Source: Thioclava sp. SK-1
GTDB lineage: Bacteria > Pseudomonadota > Alphaproteobacteria > Rhodobacterales > Rhodobacteraceae
DNA: 64,000 bases
Assembly (NCBI RefSeq): GCF_001705665.1
Contig: NZ_MDHA01000069.1
Span: 248,001 to 312,000, forward strand
Direction of reading: 5' to 3'
Shown here: one piece after another, positions 57,220-64,000 of the stretch
Layout of the letters: each line of letters begins with the position of its first letter
Position numbering within the stretch: position 1 is the first letter of the stretch
Program-made: the position numbers and the translations under genes
The notes under the pieces: model-generated
The model's input: only the letters and a program-made list of their open reading frames with translations
Database searches by the model: none
Told to the model about the DNA's origin: nothing

Positions 57220-59352
57220 ATGGGCGATCACAAAAACAACTATCGCGGACCATTCGGATCTGCGACTGCACGCACGAACCGTGGCGCGCGCGCCGCCCAC
57301 CGCGCCCGCGAATACGCCGCGCAGGTTCAGACCCCTGCTGTCGCACTAGCCCCGCTGTCGCATCGCCGCGGCTCGGCACTAGATGCCTCATTGGCGCCAG
57401 AGCCAAGCGCACATGAGATTGCGGCAGACACGGCCCTCTCTACCTCTTTGCCTGGCTGGGCCAAAGCCCTGCGTCGACAAGGATTGGCAATTGCCCTGCT
57501 ATTGGGATTTGCGTGGCTGTTGCGTGAACGGATTGCCGCGCTGGACGTGGATGCGATTTTCGTTGCTTTTCAACAGGTCTCTGCCTTGCAATGGATCGGT
57601 GCGGCGCTGGCCTGTTGGGCCTCTTTTGCTGCGCTTGCGAATTACGATGCGCTTATCCACCGCGCGATGGGCACCAACCAACAAGACGCGCAGGCCAAGC
57701 GCGCTGGCTGGGTGGCCATTGCCATCTCGCAAACCGTTGGGTTCGGGCTGGTGTCAGGTGCATTGGTGCGTTGGCGCATGTTGCCAGGCTTTTCGCTGAT
57801 TGAAGCGTCAAAACTAACCGCCACCGTCGCTGCAACATTCTTGGCCGGTTGGGCGGTTTTAACGGCATCGGTCTTGTTGCTTGCGCCCGTGCAGCTGCCC
57901 GGATTGCCCGTATTTGCGGTTCAGGGGCTGGCGCTTGTTGGGTTGGCCGCAGGCGGGACGCTGGCCATGCTGGCCCTGTGGAAGCCGGGCTGGCAGATTG
58001 GCAAATGGCGGTTAAGCCTGCCCACACTGCCCGTTATGGGAAAAGTTCTGTGGTTGGCGCTGCTTGACACCATTTTTGCCGCTGCCGCCCTGTATATTTT
58101 GATGCCTGAAGGCACGGTCCATCCGCTGGTCGCGCTTTACCCGGCCTTTCTTCTTGCACTTGGGGCTGGGTTCGTGTCGGGCACGCCAGGAGGCATCGGA
58201 CCGTTCGAGGTGACGCTTCTTATGCTGCTGCCCGGTGCCGAACAGGCCCCGCTGTTAGCGGCCGTTCTGGCGTGGCGCGTATTGTATTACGGTGCGCCAG
58301 CCGCGTTGGCGATGGGGGTTGTGGCACTGGGTGCCCCAGAGCGCCCTATTTTGGAACGCAGCCGCCTGATCCCCCCCGCGACCGAGCTGACACCGCGCAT
58401 CGCCCAATTGGTTGGCGAAGCCCGTCAGGCCGAGGTCGGGCTGCTGCGTCAGGGCGAACATTCGATCCTCTTAGAGCAGGATATGTGTGGCGGCTGGATG
58501 GTCGGCCGCACACAACAGGTTCTGGTCGGCCTGCGCGACCCGTTCGGCCGGTTTCACGCTGACGAAATGCTACGAACCTTGCGGCGCCACGCACATGAAC
58601 AAGGACGTCTGGCGTGCCTGTATAAAATCACCGGGCGCACCGCCGCCACGGCCCGCACGCTGGGATGGCAGGTCGCACCGGTCGCTGTGGAATGCTGGCT
58701 TCGCCCGGCCCAGTTTACACTAGACACCCCGACCCGGTCCGGCCTGCGCCGCAAACTGCGTAAGGCCAAAAAGCAGGGGCTGACAACAACCCATACCAAC
58801 ACCGATATGCCGCTACCCGAGATGCAGGCTGTGGCACAAGACTGGGCCAACATGCGCGGCGGTGAACGCGGTTTTTCGATGGGCCGGTTTGCGCATGATT
58901 ATATCGAAGAACATGAAGTCATCTTGGCCCATATAGACGGGCGTCTGGTTGGCTTTGCCTCTTTCCACGCCAATCGGCATGAATGGGCGCTGGATTTGAT
59001 GCGCACTGCACATGATGCGCCCGATGGCACAGTGCATGCTTTGATCACCGCCGCCATTGAAGCCGCTGCCCAAGACGAGTGTCCGCGCCTATCCTTGGCG
59101 GCGTTGCCTCCGCGCGCTGAAGATGTGAACGGCCCCGCCGCCCGCGTATGGCGACGCGCGGAAAAAGAGGCCGGCGCGGCGGGGCTGCGCCAATTCAAAA
59201 TGGGCTTCGACCCGCAGCTAAGCACATTATATATCGCCGCACCGACCCGCTCAGCCTTGGCGCTCGCCGCCGCTGATATTGCCCGCACGATCCGACGGCC
59301 AGCCCCATTGACAACAATGGCCGGAGATCAACCCGCCTCAAGTTCAACATGA
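57220..59352 (+). CDS. MprF-like aminoacyl-phospholipid synthase/flippase with short membrane part
   Basis: This is about 710 residues (ATG at 57220 with AAGGGG upstream). An Arg/Ala-rich cytosolic N-terminus (1-75) leads into a membrane domain of about eight helices (85-370) with SGTPGGIGPFE at about 320-330, the UPF0104/LPG-flippase motif. Residues about 385-690 match the DUF2156 synthase domain (GLRDPFGRFHADEMLRTL, GERGFSMGRF, GTVHALI). MprF/LpiA transfer Lys or another amino acid from tRNA to phosphatidylglycerol, lowering surface charge. The membrane part is shorter than the 14 helices of Staphylococcus MprF. The amino acid used cannot be told. Confidence 0.82.
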   Translation: MGDHKNNYRGPFGSATARTNRGARAAHRAREYAAQVQTPAVALAPLSHRRGSALDASLAPEPSAHEIAADTALSTSLPGWAKALRRQGLAIALLLGFAWLLRERIAALDVDAIFVAFQQVSALQWIGAALACWASFAALANYDALIHRAMGTNQQDAQAKRAGWVAIAISQTVGFGLVSGALVRWRMLPGFSLIEASKLTATVAATFLAGWAVLTASVLLLAPVQLPGLPVFAVQGLALVGLAAGGTLAMLALWKPGWQIGKWRLSLPTLPVMGKVLWLALLDTIFAAAALYILMPEGTVHPLVALYPAFLLALGAGFVSGTPGGIGPFEVTLLMLLPGAEQAPLLAAVLAWRVLYYGAPAALAMGVVALGAPERPILERSRLIPPATELTPRIAQLVGEARQAEVGLLRQGEHSILLEQDMCGGWMVGRTQQVLVGLRDPFGRFHADEMLRTLRRHAHEQGRLACLYKITGRTAATARTLGWQVAPVAVECWLRPAQFTLDTPTRSGLRRKLRKAKKQGLTTTHTNTDMPLPEMQAVAQDWANMRGGERGFSMGRFAHDYIEEHEVILAHIDGRLVGFASFHANRHEWALDLMRTAHDAPDGTVHALITAAIEAAAQDECPRLSLAALPPRAEDVNGPAARVWRRAEKEAGAAGLRQFKMGFDPQLSTLYIAAPTRSALALAAADIARTIRRPAPLTTMAGDQPASSST

Positions 59353-59446
59353 GCAGAAGGAATTTGCCAAATTGGTCCAAAGGTGGCACAGGGGACGACA
59401 AACGCAGTTCTTGCTGCCATAGATGATGACGTGAAAGGCCTGCCCC

Positions 59447-60460
59447 ATGACGAATGCGCTTAGCCGCTTGCTGGAAACCCGTGACTGGCTGATGACCGAT
59501 GGCGCCACAGGGACAAACCTGTTCAACATGGGCCTCAGCTCTGGCGATGCGCCGGAATTATGGAACATTGACGAGCCGCAGAAAATCACCACGCTGTATT
59601 CGCTGGCGGTTGATGCAGGGTCTGACATTTTTCTGACCAACAGCTTTGGCGGCAACGCGTCGCGGCTAAAACTGCATGACGCACAAGACCGCGTGCACGA
59701 GCTGAACAAAGCCGCGGCAGAGCTGGGCCGGAACGTCGCAGATAAGGCCGGGCGCACCGTGGTTGTCGCAGGCTCTGCCGGGCCAACCGGTGATATCTTT
59801 GAACCGATGGGCACCATGACCCACGCCATCGCCGTTGAGATGTTCCATGAGCAGGCCGAAGGGCTAAAGGCGGGCGGCGCGGATATTCTTTGGGTCGAAA
59901 CAATTTCCGCCCCCGAGGAATATAAAGCCGCAGCCGAAGCTGCACGTTTGGCGAATATGCCATGGTGCGGCACCATGAGCTTTGACACGGCAGGGCGCAC
60001 CATGATGGGCGTGACCTCTGCCGCTATGGCCGCAATGGTGGAGAAACTGGATCACCCGCCGATCGCCTTTGGTGCAAATTGTGGCGTTGGCGCTTCGGAT
60101 CTGCTGCGCACAGCGCTGGGTTTTTCGGCGGCTGGCACGGAACGTCCGATCATTGCAAAGGGCAATGCCGGGATTCCAAAATATGTCGACGGCCATATCC
60201 ACTATGATGGCACGCCAGAGCTGATGGCAGATTATGCTGTCATGGCCCGTGATTGCGGCGCAACCATCATTGGCGGCTGCTGTGGCACGATGGCAGAGCA
60301 TTTGCGCGCGATGCGAGAAGCGTTGGAAACCCGCCCGCGTGGGGAGCGCCCGACATTGGAGCAAATCTCGGCGCGTCTGGGTGGCTTTTCCTCGGATGAT
60401 GATGGTCTGGGCGAAGGCGGATCAGCAAAACGCGAACGTCGCGGCCGTCGCCGCACATAA
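59447..60460 (+). CDS. bmt: Homocysteine S-methyltransferase (Bmt/BHMT-like)
   Basis: This is 337 residues, a (beta/alpha)8 zinc methyltransferase. The thiol-binding Zn ligands are Cys212 (FGANCGVG) and Cys278-Cys279 (GGCCGT); MTDGATGTNLF is the N-terminal signature. It methylates homocysteine to methionine. Annotated as betaine-homocysteine methyltransferase in relatives, but with the B12-binding protein gene 1.4 kb downstream it may be the homocysteine part of a split methionine synthase. The C-terminal 20 residues are Gly-, Asp- then Arg-rich (RRGRRRT). AAAGG precedes the start. Confidence 0.88.
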   Translation: MTNALSRLLETRDWLMTDGATGTNLFNMGLSSGDAPELWNIDEPQKITTLYSLAVDAGSDIFLTNSFGGNASRLKLHDAQDRVHELNKAAAELGRNVADKAGRTVVVAGSAGPTGDIFEPMGTMTHAIAVEMFHEQAEGLKAGGADILWVETISAPEEYKAAAEAARLANMPWCGTMSFDTAGRTMMGVTSAAMAAMVEKLDHPPIAFGANCGVGASDLLRTALGFSAAGTERPIIAKGNAGIPKYVDGHIHYDGTPELMADYAVMARDCGATIIGGCCGTMAEHLRAMREALETRPRGERPTLEQISARLGGFSSDDDGLGEGGSAKRERRGRRRT

Positions 60461-60480
60461 CCTGCCACGCCAGAACCGTA

Positions 60481-60527
60481 GTGATCGAAATGGTTGCCCA
60501 GTAGAATGGGCCAACCATTTCGATCAC
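60481..60527. repeat. Long near-perfect hairpin after bmt
   Basis: Two 20-base arms (GTGATCGAAATGG... at 60481-60500; ...CCATTTCGATCAC at 60507-60527) pair along their length with one bulged base and a 6-nt loop. It lies 20 bases after the bmt stop and 75 before the end of the convergent radical SAM gene. No T-run follows in either direction. Confidence 0.75.
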
Positions 60528-60601
60528 GTTCGCCCGCACACAATGATGCGCCCCGCACAGCCAAGGATATTCCAATGACCCGCCACGACCCCTCCTCCGG
60601 C

Positions 60602-61702
60602 TTAGAACAGCGAAAGCTGATCGCCCGGTCGTGGGGGAATGGCAAAACGGGTGCAATCCAGCACAGGCAGATGATCAGTCAGCCCAAGCCTGCGACAGCT
60701 AACCCGGAACCGCTGTGCCAACAAATCGGCCATCGTCCCCTCTCCCGTCATACGGGCGCCAAATTCCGGGTCGTTCAGCTTACCGCCGCGCATATCAGCA
60801 ATCGCGCCCAGCACTTTATCGGCGCGCAATGGCATTTCGCGTGTCAGCCAATCGGCGAACAGCGGCGCAACCTCATGTGGCAATCGGATCAGCAGCATGG
60901 CAGCAGCTTTAGCCCCAGCCCGGCGTGCCTCAGTCAAGATCGCCTCCAATTCATGGTCGGTCAATCCGGGGATCATCGGCGCGGCCATGACGCGCAAGGG
61001 AATGCCCGCACGCGACAGCTCACGGATAATCTTCAGCCGGGTTTGCGGCGCGGGCGCGCGTGGTTCCATCTTACGCGCCAAATCGGCATCCAATGTCGTG
61101 ACACTGACCGCCACGCTGACCAATCCGCGCGCGGCCATGTCAGACAAAATGTCCACATCGCGCAGGATCTGCGCCCCGCGCGTAGTGATTTGAACGGGAT
61201 GGTTGAATTCCGACAAAACCTCAAGCACGCCACGCATAATTCTGTGTTCGGTTTCAATTGGTTGATAGGGGTCGGTGTTGGTGCCAATCGCCAATGGTCC
61301 AACCACATAACCCGGCCGCGACAGCTCTGCTGCCAAACGCTGCGGTGCTTCGGGCCGCGCGATCAGCTTGGTTTCAAAGTCAATCCCTGCAGACAGCCCC
61401 AAATAGCCGTGACTGGGCCGCGCGAAGCAATAAATGCAGCCGTGCTCGCAACCGCGATAGGGGTTCAGCGACCGATCAAAGGGCACATCCGGGCTGGAAT
61501 TGCGCGTAATCACCTTGCGCGGGCGCTCCAACGACACTTCGGTTCGCAATTTGACCTCATCACGCGGGCTGTCCCAACCGTCATCCTCGATCAAGGTGAC
61601 ATAGGGTTCAAACCGCCCCGCAGGGCGTGTATGCGCCCCCCGCGCTTTCAGGCGCAAAGCAGGGTCGACAGGGGGAAGATCAAGGGGCAACATCTGTCTC
61701 AT
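60602..61702 (-). CDS. Radical SAM protein of the PA0069 / SplB-like family
   Basis: This is about 366 residues (ATG 61702 or 61693; no clear ribosome-binding site). The 4Fe-4S motif C-x3-C-x2-C is in RGCEHGCIYCFARPSH, followed by the SAM-binding fold pieces (AIGTNTDPYQPIE, SVAVSVTTLD, PGLTDHELEAI). The family resembles spore photoproduct lyase and is thought to act on DNA. The last five residues, QLSLF, match the pentapeptide that binds the beta sliding clamp. It separates bmt from the corrinoid gene on the opposite strand. Confidence 0.88.
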   Translation of the reverse strand: MRQMLPLDLPPVDPALRLKARGAHTRPAGRFEPYVTLIEDDGWDSPRDEVKLRTEVSLERPRKVITRNSSPDVPFDRSLNPYRGCEHGCIYCFARPSHGYLGLSAGIDFETKLIARPEAPQRLAAELSRPGYVVGPLAIGTNTDPYQPIETEHRIMRGVLEVLSEFNHPVQITTRGAQILRDVDILSDMAARGLVSVAVSVTTLDADLARKMEPRAPAPQTRLKIIRELSRAGIPLRVMAAPMIPGLTDHELEAILTEARRAGAKAAAMLLIRLPHEVAPLFADWLTREMPLRADKVLGAIADMRGGKLNDPEFGARMTGEGTMADLLAQRFRVSCRRLGLTDHLPVLDCTRFAIPPRPGDQLSLF

Positions 61703-61855
61703 GCGCACAAAATAGAACACAACGAGAACATCCGCCAGAGACTTTCACGATTAACTGTGCAATCGTCGCATCAGACCTTACTGGTGTCGTAAAACTGCAA
61801 TTATCGCGGGAGGTTATCCCGCATTCCTGTGTAAACCGCTTTCGGGAGAGAGTGC

Positions 61856-62554
61856 ATGTCCAACGAAGACGACGAAATCATCCTATCTGAACTGAATGAC
61901 GACGATCTCGTCTTGCAGATGATGGACGACCTTTATGATGGCCTCAAGGAAGAGATCGCGGAAGCGGTCGGTATCTTGCTTGAACGCGGCTGGCAGCCCT
62001 ATGACGTTTTGACCAAGGCATTGGTCGCCGGCATGACCGTGGTTGGCAATGACTTCCGCGATGGCATCCTGTTCGTGCCAGAAGTGCTGATGGCCGCCGG
62101 CGCAATGAAAGGCGGCATGGCGATTTTGAAACCATTGTTGATCGAAACCGATGCGCCGAAAATGGGCAAAATGGTGATCGGTACGGTTAAAGGCGACATC
62201 CATGACATCGGCAAAAACCTTGTCGCAATGATGATGGAGGGCGCGGGCTTTGAGGTCGTTGACCTTGGGATCAATAATGCCGTCGACAGCTATCTGGAAG
62301 CGGCGGAACGTGAAGGCGCTGATATCATTGGTATGTCGGCCCTGCTGACAACAACGATGCCCTATATGAAAGTCGTGATCGACACCCTGAAAGAACAGGG
62401 CAAGCGCGATGATTATCTTGTGCTGATCGGCGGCGCCCCGCTGAACGAAGAATTCGGCAAGGCGATTGGCGCCGATGCCTACTGCCGTGACGCGGCTGTG
62501 GCTGTGCAAACCGCCAAAGACATGATTGCACGCAAACATAATCTGCGTGGATAA
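61856..62554 (+). CDS. Corrinoid (cobalamin)-binding methyltransferase partner protein
   Basis: This is a 232-residue B12-binding protein. An N-terminal helical cap (about 15-100; ALVAGMTVVGNDFRDGILFVPEVLMAAGAM) precedes a Rossmann domain with the D-x-H-x-x-G motif at 114-119 (GDIHDIG; His116 is the lower cobalt ligand), IGMSALLTTT and IGGAPLNEEFG. It is homologous to the MetH B12 module and to MtbC-type carriers. GGGAGAG precedes the ATG, and a small hairpin (61806-61822) lies in the leader. Context with bmt and DUF1638 suggests methyl transfer to homocysteine. Confidence 0.94.
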   Translation: MSNEDDEIILSELNDDDLVLQMMDDLYDGLKEEIAEAVGILLERGWQPYDVLTKALVAGMTVVGNDFRDGILFVPEVLMAAGAMKGGMAILKPLLIETDAPKMGKMVIGTVKGDIHDIGKNLVAMMMEGAGFEVVDLGINNAVDSYLEAAEREGADIIGMSALLTTTMPYMKVVIDTLKEQGKRDDYLVLIGGAPLNEEFGKAIGADAYCRDAAVAVQTAKDMIARKHNLRG

Positions 62555-62604
62555 GTGCCTTTGATCGGCATCTTTGTTTAGAATGCCGATGATGTGATGG
62601 CATG

Positions 62605-62640
62605 GGCCCTGAAATTTTCTTCGGGGCCTTTTCCTTTTTT
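62605..62640 (+). terminator. Intrinsic terminator after the corrinoid protein gene
   Basis: A 9-bp stem with one G-U pair (62605-62613 with 62620-62628), a 6-nt loop, then TTTTCCTTTTTT. A second hairpin, ATCGGCAT/ATGCCGAT, lies 15 bases upstream (62564-62590). Confidence 0.9.
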
Positions 62641-62677
62641 AACTCTCGCCCCATAATTATAGCTAGAGGAGAGAGAG

Positions 62678-62836
62678 ATGCCTTTGCCACATTTTCTTCT
62701 ACTGATCTTTGCCGTGATCGTCGCCGCGGCTATATCGCTGTGGGCAGCTGCGTTTGTCGGCGTCCCATTGCCCGCCCTTGCCATGATTGTGCTGCTGGCG
62801 GCGGGGTTGGTGCGTATGATTACCCGCGTTGAATAG
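62678..62836 (+). CDS. Small two-helix membrane protein (52 aa)
   Basis: A short ORF starts at an ATG right after a very strong AGGAGAGAGAG ribosome-binding sequence. The product has two hydrophobic helices (about 4-24 and 29-45), with little else but a charged end (RMITRVE). It stops 6 bases before the DUF1638 gene, which suggests they are translated together. No homologue recognised. Confidence 0.65.
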   Translation: MPLPHFLLLIFAVIVAAAISLWAAAFVGVPLPALAMIVLLAAGLVRMITRVE

Positions 62837-62842
62837 ATACCG

Positions 62843-63490
62843 ATGTTGCAAGTTCCAACCGATGATGCCGCTTTGACCGATGAAGGCCTGGCGCCGCGTG
62901 GTGTTGGCCGCGTGCTGCTGATCGCCTGCGGGGCTTTGGCACGCGAAATACTGGACCTGACGCGGCGCAATGGCTGGAATCATTTAGATTTGACCTGCCT
63001 TCCTGCAATTTTACACAACAGTCCGGAAAAAATTCCCGCCGCGGTGGAAGCGGCCTTGATCAAGCACCAAAACGATTATGCGAAAATTTTTGTGGTCTAT
63101 GCTGATTGCGGCACCGGCGGGGCGTTACAAGCTGTCTGCGACGCCCATGACGTTGAAATGATCGCAGGCCCACATTGCTATGCGTTTTTTGAGGGGGTGG
63201 AGGCTTTCACCCGCAACGCAGAGGATGAGTTCACCGCCTTCTATCTGACCGACTTTCTGGTGCGCCAATTTGATGCGTTCGTTTGGAAACCACTGGGGCT
63301 GGACCGCTATCCGGAACTGCTATCAACCTATTTCGGGCATTATGAAACGCTGGTATATCAGGCGCAAACGGATGATCCCGAACTGAATGCCAAAGCGCGC
63401 GACTGCGCACAGAGGTTGGGATTGACCTATCAGCGGCGTTTTACCGGATATGGCGATCTGGAACCCGCCCTTGCCGCGCAGGCGGGCTGA
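62843..63490 (+). CDS. DUF1638 family protein
   Basis: This is 215 residues. The core LLIACGALAREILDLTRRNG, then VVYADCGTGGALQAVCDA and GPHCYAFFEG, with conserved Cys (CG, DCGTGG, HCY), matches DUF1638, seen next to corrinoid methyltransferase genes in methanogens and alphaproteobacteria. The conserved Cys and His could bind metal; its task is not known, perhaps corrinoid activation or handling of a methyl donor. It follows the corrinoid protein and the 52-aa membrane protein. Confidence 0.85.
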   Translation: MLQVPTDDAALTDEGLAPRGVGRVLLIACGALAREILDLTRRNGWNHLDLTCLPAILHNSPEKIPAAVEAALIKHQNDYAKIFVVYADCGTGGALQAVCDAHDVEMIAGPHCYAFFEGVEAFTRNAEDEFTAFYLTDFLVRQFDAFVWKPLGLDRYPELLSTYFGHYETLVYQAQTDDPELNAKARDCAQRLGLTYQRRFTGYGDLEPALAAQAG

Positions 63491-63517
63491 CATCCGCTCA
63501 TCCCCCCTAACGGAGCC

Positions 63518-63533
63518 GGGCGGCGAACCGCCC
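63518..63533. terminator. Hairpin between DUF1638 and the SapC-like gene
   Basis: GGGCGG and CCGCCC form a perfect 6-bp stem with a CGAA tetraloop, between two convergent genes. No T-run, so termination would be weak or factor-assisted. Confidence 0.4.
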
Positions 63534-63557
63534 GTGCCCCTGCTTCGCCGTCGCAGC

Positions 63558-64000
63558 TTAAGCCGCCGCTTTGGCAGGCACAGCGATCTTAGAAATATTT
63601 GCAAGGCTCATCAGATGCGCATAGATCAGCGGCAATATGCCAGATGTCCGCAGCTTCAAGAATTCCTCATCGGGCAGCTCATTCAGCGCTTTCTCATCGA
63701 TCACGCATAAACCGTGCAGGCTGGACGACAGCACCCCTTCGGCATCGCGCGCCTCGATATTCACGCTGCGGAACAGTTTCATATCCGCCAACATCTTTAA
63801 TACCGCCTCTGTCCGCTTGGCGGCGATCGCATAATCTGTGATCAGCTTAATCGCCGCTTCGGTGAAGGCAGTTTGATTGCCATCATCGCCAAACAGCCGC
63901 TGGCCTTCGCCCGCCTCAACCAGACCCGTGAACGCACTATCAACGCAGACAAGCGCGTTGGTATCGGCTTGTTCGCCCAAGATAAACGGATAGCGACGCA
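63558..64000 (-). CDS. SapC-like protein, C-terminal part
   Basis: The gene enters from the right edge: 147 C-terminal residues are present and the frame is still open at base 64000. The sequence RRYPFILGEQADTNALVCVDSAFTGL and HGLCVIDEKALNELPDEEFLKLRTSGILPLIYAHLMSLANI match the SapC family, named after an S-layer-linked protein of Campylobacter but widespread in alphaproteobacteria with unknown role. Family members are about 240 residues, so roughly 90 N-terminal residues lie outside the window. Confidence 0.85.
   Translation of the reverse strand, partial: RRYPFILGEQADTNALVCVDSAFTGLVEAGEGQRLFGDDGNQTAFTEAAIKLITDYAIAAKRTEAVLKMLADMKLFRSVNIEARDAEGVLSSSLHGLCVIDEKALNELPDEEFLKLRTSGILPLIYAHLMSLANISKIAVPAKAAA

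Noticed and set aside
59353-59446. Possible SAM or SAH riboswitch before bmt
   Set aside because: Methionine-pathway genes in marine bacteria can carry these, but I could not fit a conserved core of SAM-II, SAM-V or SAM/SAH types to this 94-bp region by eye.
60494-61792. A 432-codon open frame on the plus strand opposite the radical SAM gene
   Set aside because: Antisense to a gene with a proper C-x3-C-x2-C motif; composition is that of a shadow frame.

Overview
The window looks like chromosomal DNA of a marine alphaproteobacterium of the Rhodobacterales (roseobacter group). This rests on several points. The complex I operon carries interspersed small genes, as described for Rhodobacter capsulatus. 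NuoE has a long C-terminal extension. RNase E has an acidic insertion in its S1 domain and a C-terminal Gly-Trp-Trp motif. There is a DUF1638 gene beside corrinoid methyltransferase genes, and a SapC-like protein. No rRNA, tRNA, CRISPR array, insertion sequence or prophage was recognised. The region reads as a conserved, densely packed core genome rather than a mobile island.

Layout, left to right. (1) 1-5.6 kb: the N-terminal part of glnD, an LpoA-like lipoprotein, divergent rsmI-yraN, then gshB and an alpha/beta hydrolase, with comM converging. (2) 7.6-13.4 kb: rpoH, then coaBC-dut-membrane-anchored moeB, then an M3 oligopeptidase. (3) 34.2-13.5 kb, minus strand: a tightly coupled run of 23 genes. 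It holds all 14 nuo genes of NADH:quinone oxidoreductase with six extra genes among them, then birA, coaX and rnj, ending at a strong bidirectional hairpin. (4) 38.7-34.6 kb: glmU-glmS-AlkD-like gene, separated from nuo by overlapping inverted repeats. (5) 38.8-42.5 kb: gph, a small exported protein, and a TetA-like MFS pump coupled to a DegT-family aminotransferase. (6) 42.7-45.2 kb: a RimB-RimK fusion converging on rplM-rpsI. (7) 45.3-48.3 kb: a Bcr/CflA pump with a divergent TetR regulator, ccdA and tusA. (8) 51.4-48.5 kb: rne. (9) 55.0-51.9 kb: dctB-dctD. (10) 56.8-55.1 kb: purC-purS-purQ. (11) 57.2-64 kb: an MprF-like protein, a homocysteine methyltransferase, a radical SAM protein, a B12-binding protein, a 52-aa membrane protein, DUF1638, and the end of a SapC-like gene.

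How the genes work together. The nuo genes make complex I; the downstream birA/coaX/rnj ties biotin and CoA cofactor supply and RNA decay to the same transcription unit. coaBC at 8.6 kb and coaX at 15.2 kb are two steps of CoA synthesis. Both main mRNA decay nucleases, RNase E and RNase J, are present. glmU/glmS feed UDP-GlcNAc to the cell wall. The homocysteine methyltransferase plus B12 protein look like two parts of a split cobalamin-dependent methionine synthase.

The most unusual items are: the fused S6-modifying enzyme pair (RimB+RimK); the duplicated helix-hairpin-helix domain on NuoE and on its membrane-anchored neighbour; the DctD regulator lacking the sigma-54 contact loop; the radical SAM protein ending in a beta-clamp-type peptide; and the overlapping inverted repeats upstream of nuoA. 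All function calls come from reading the translated sequence and motifs; no database search was run.
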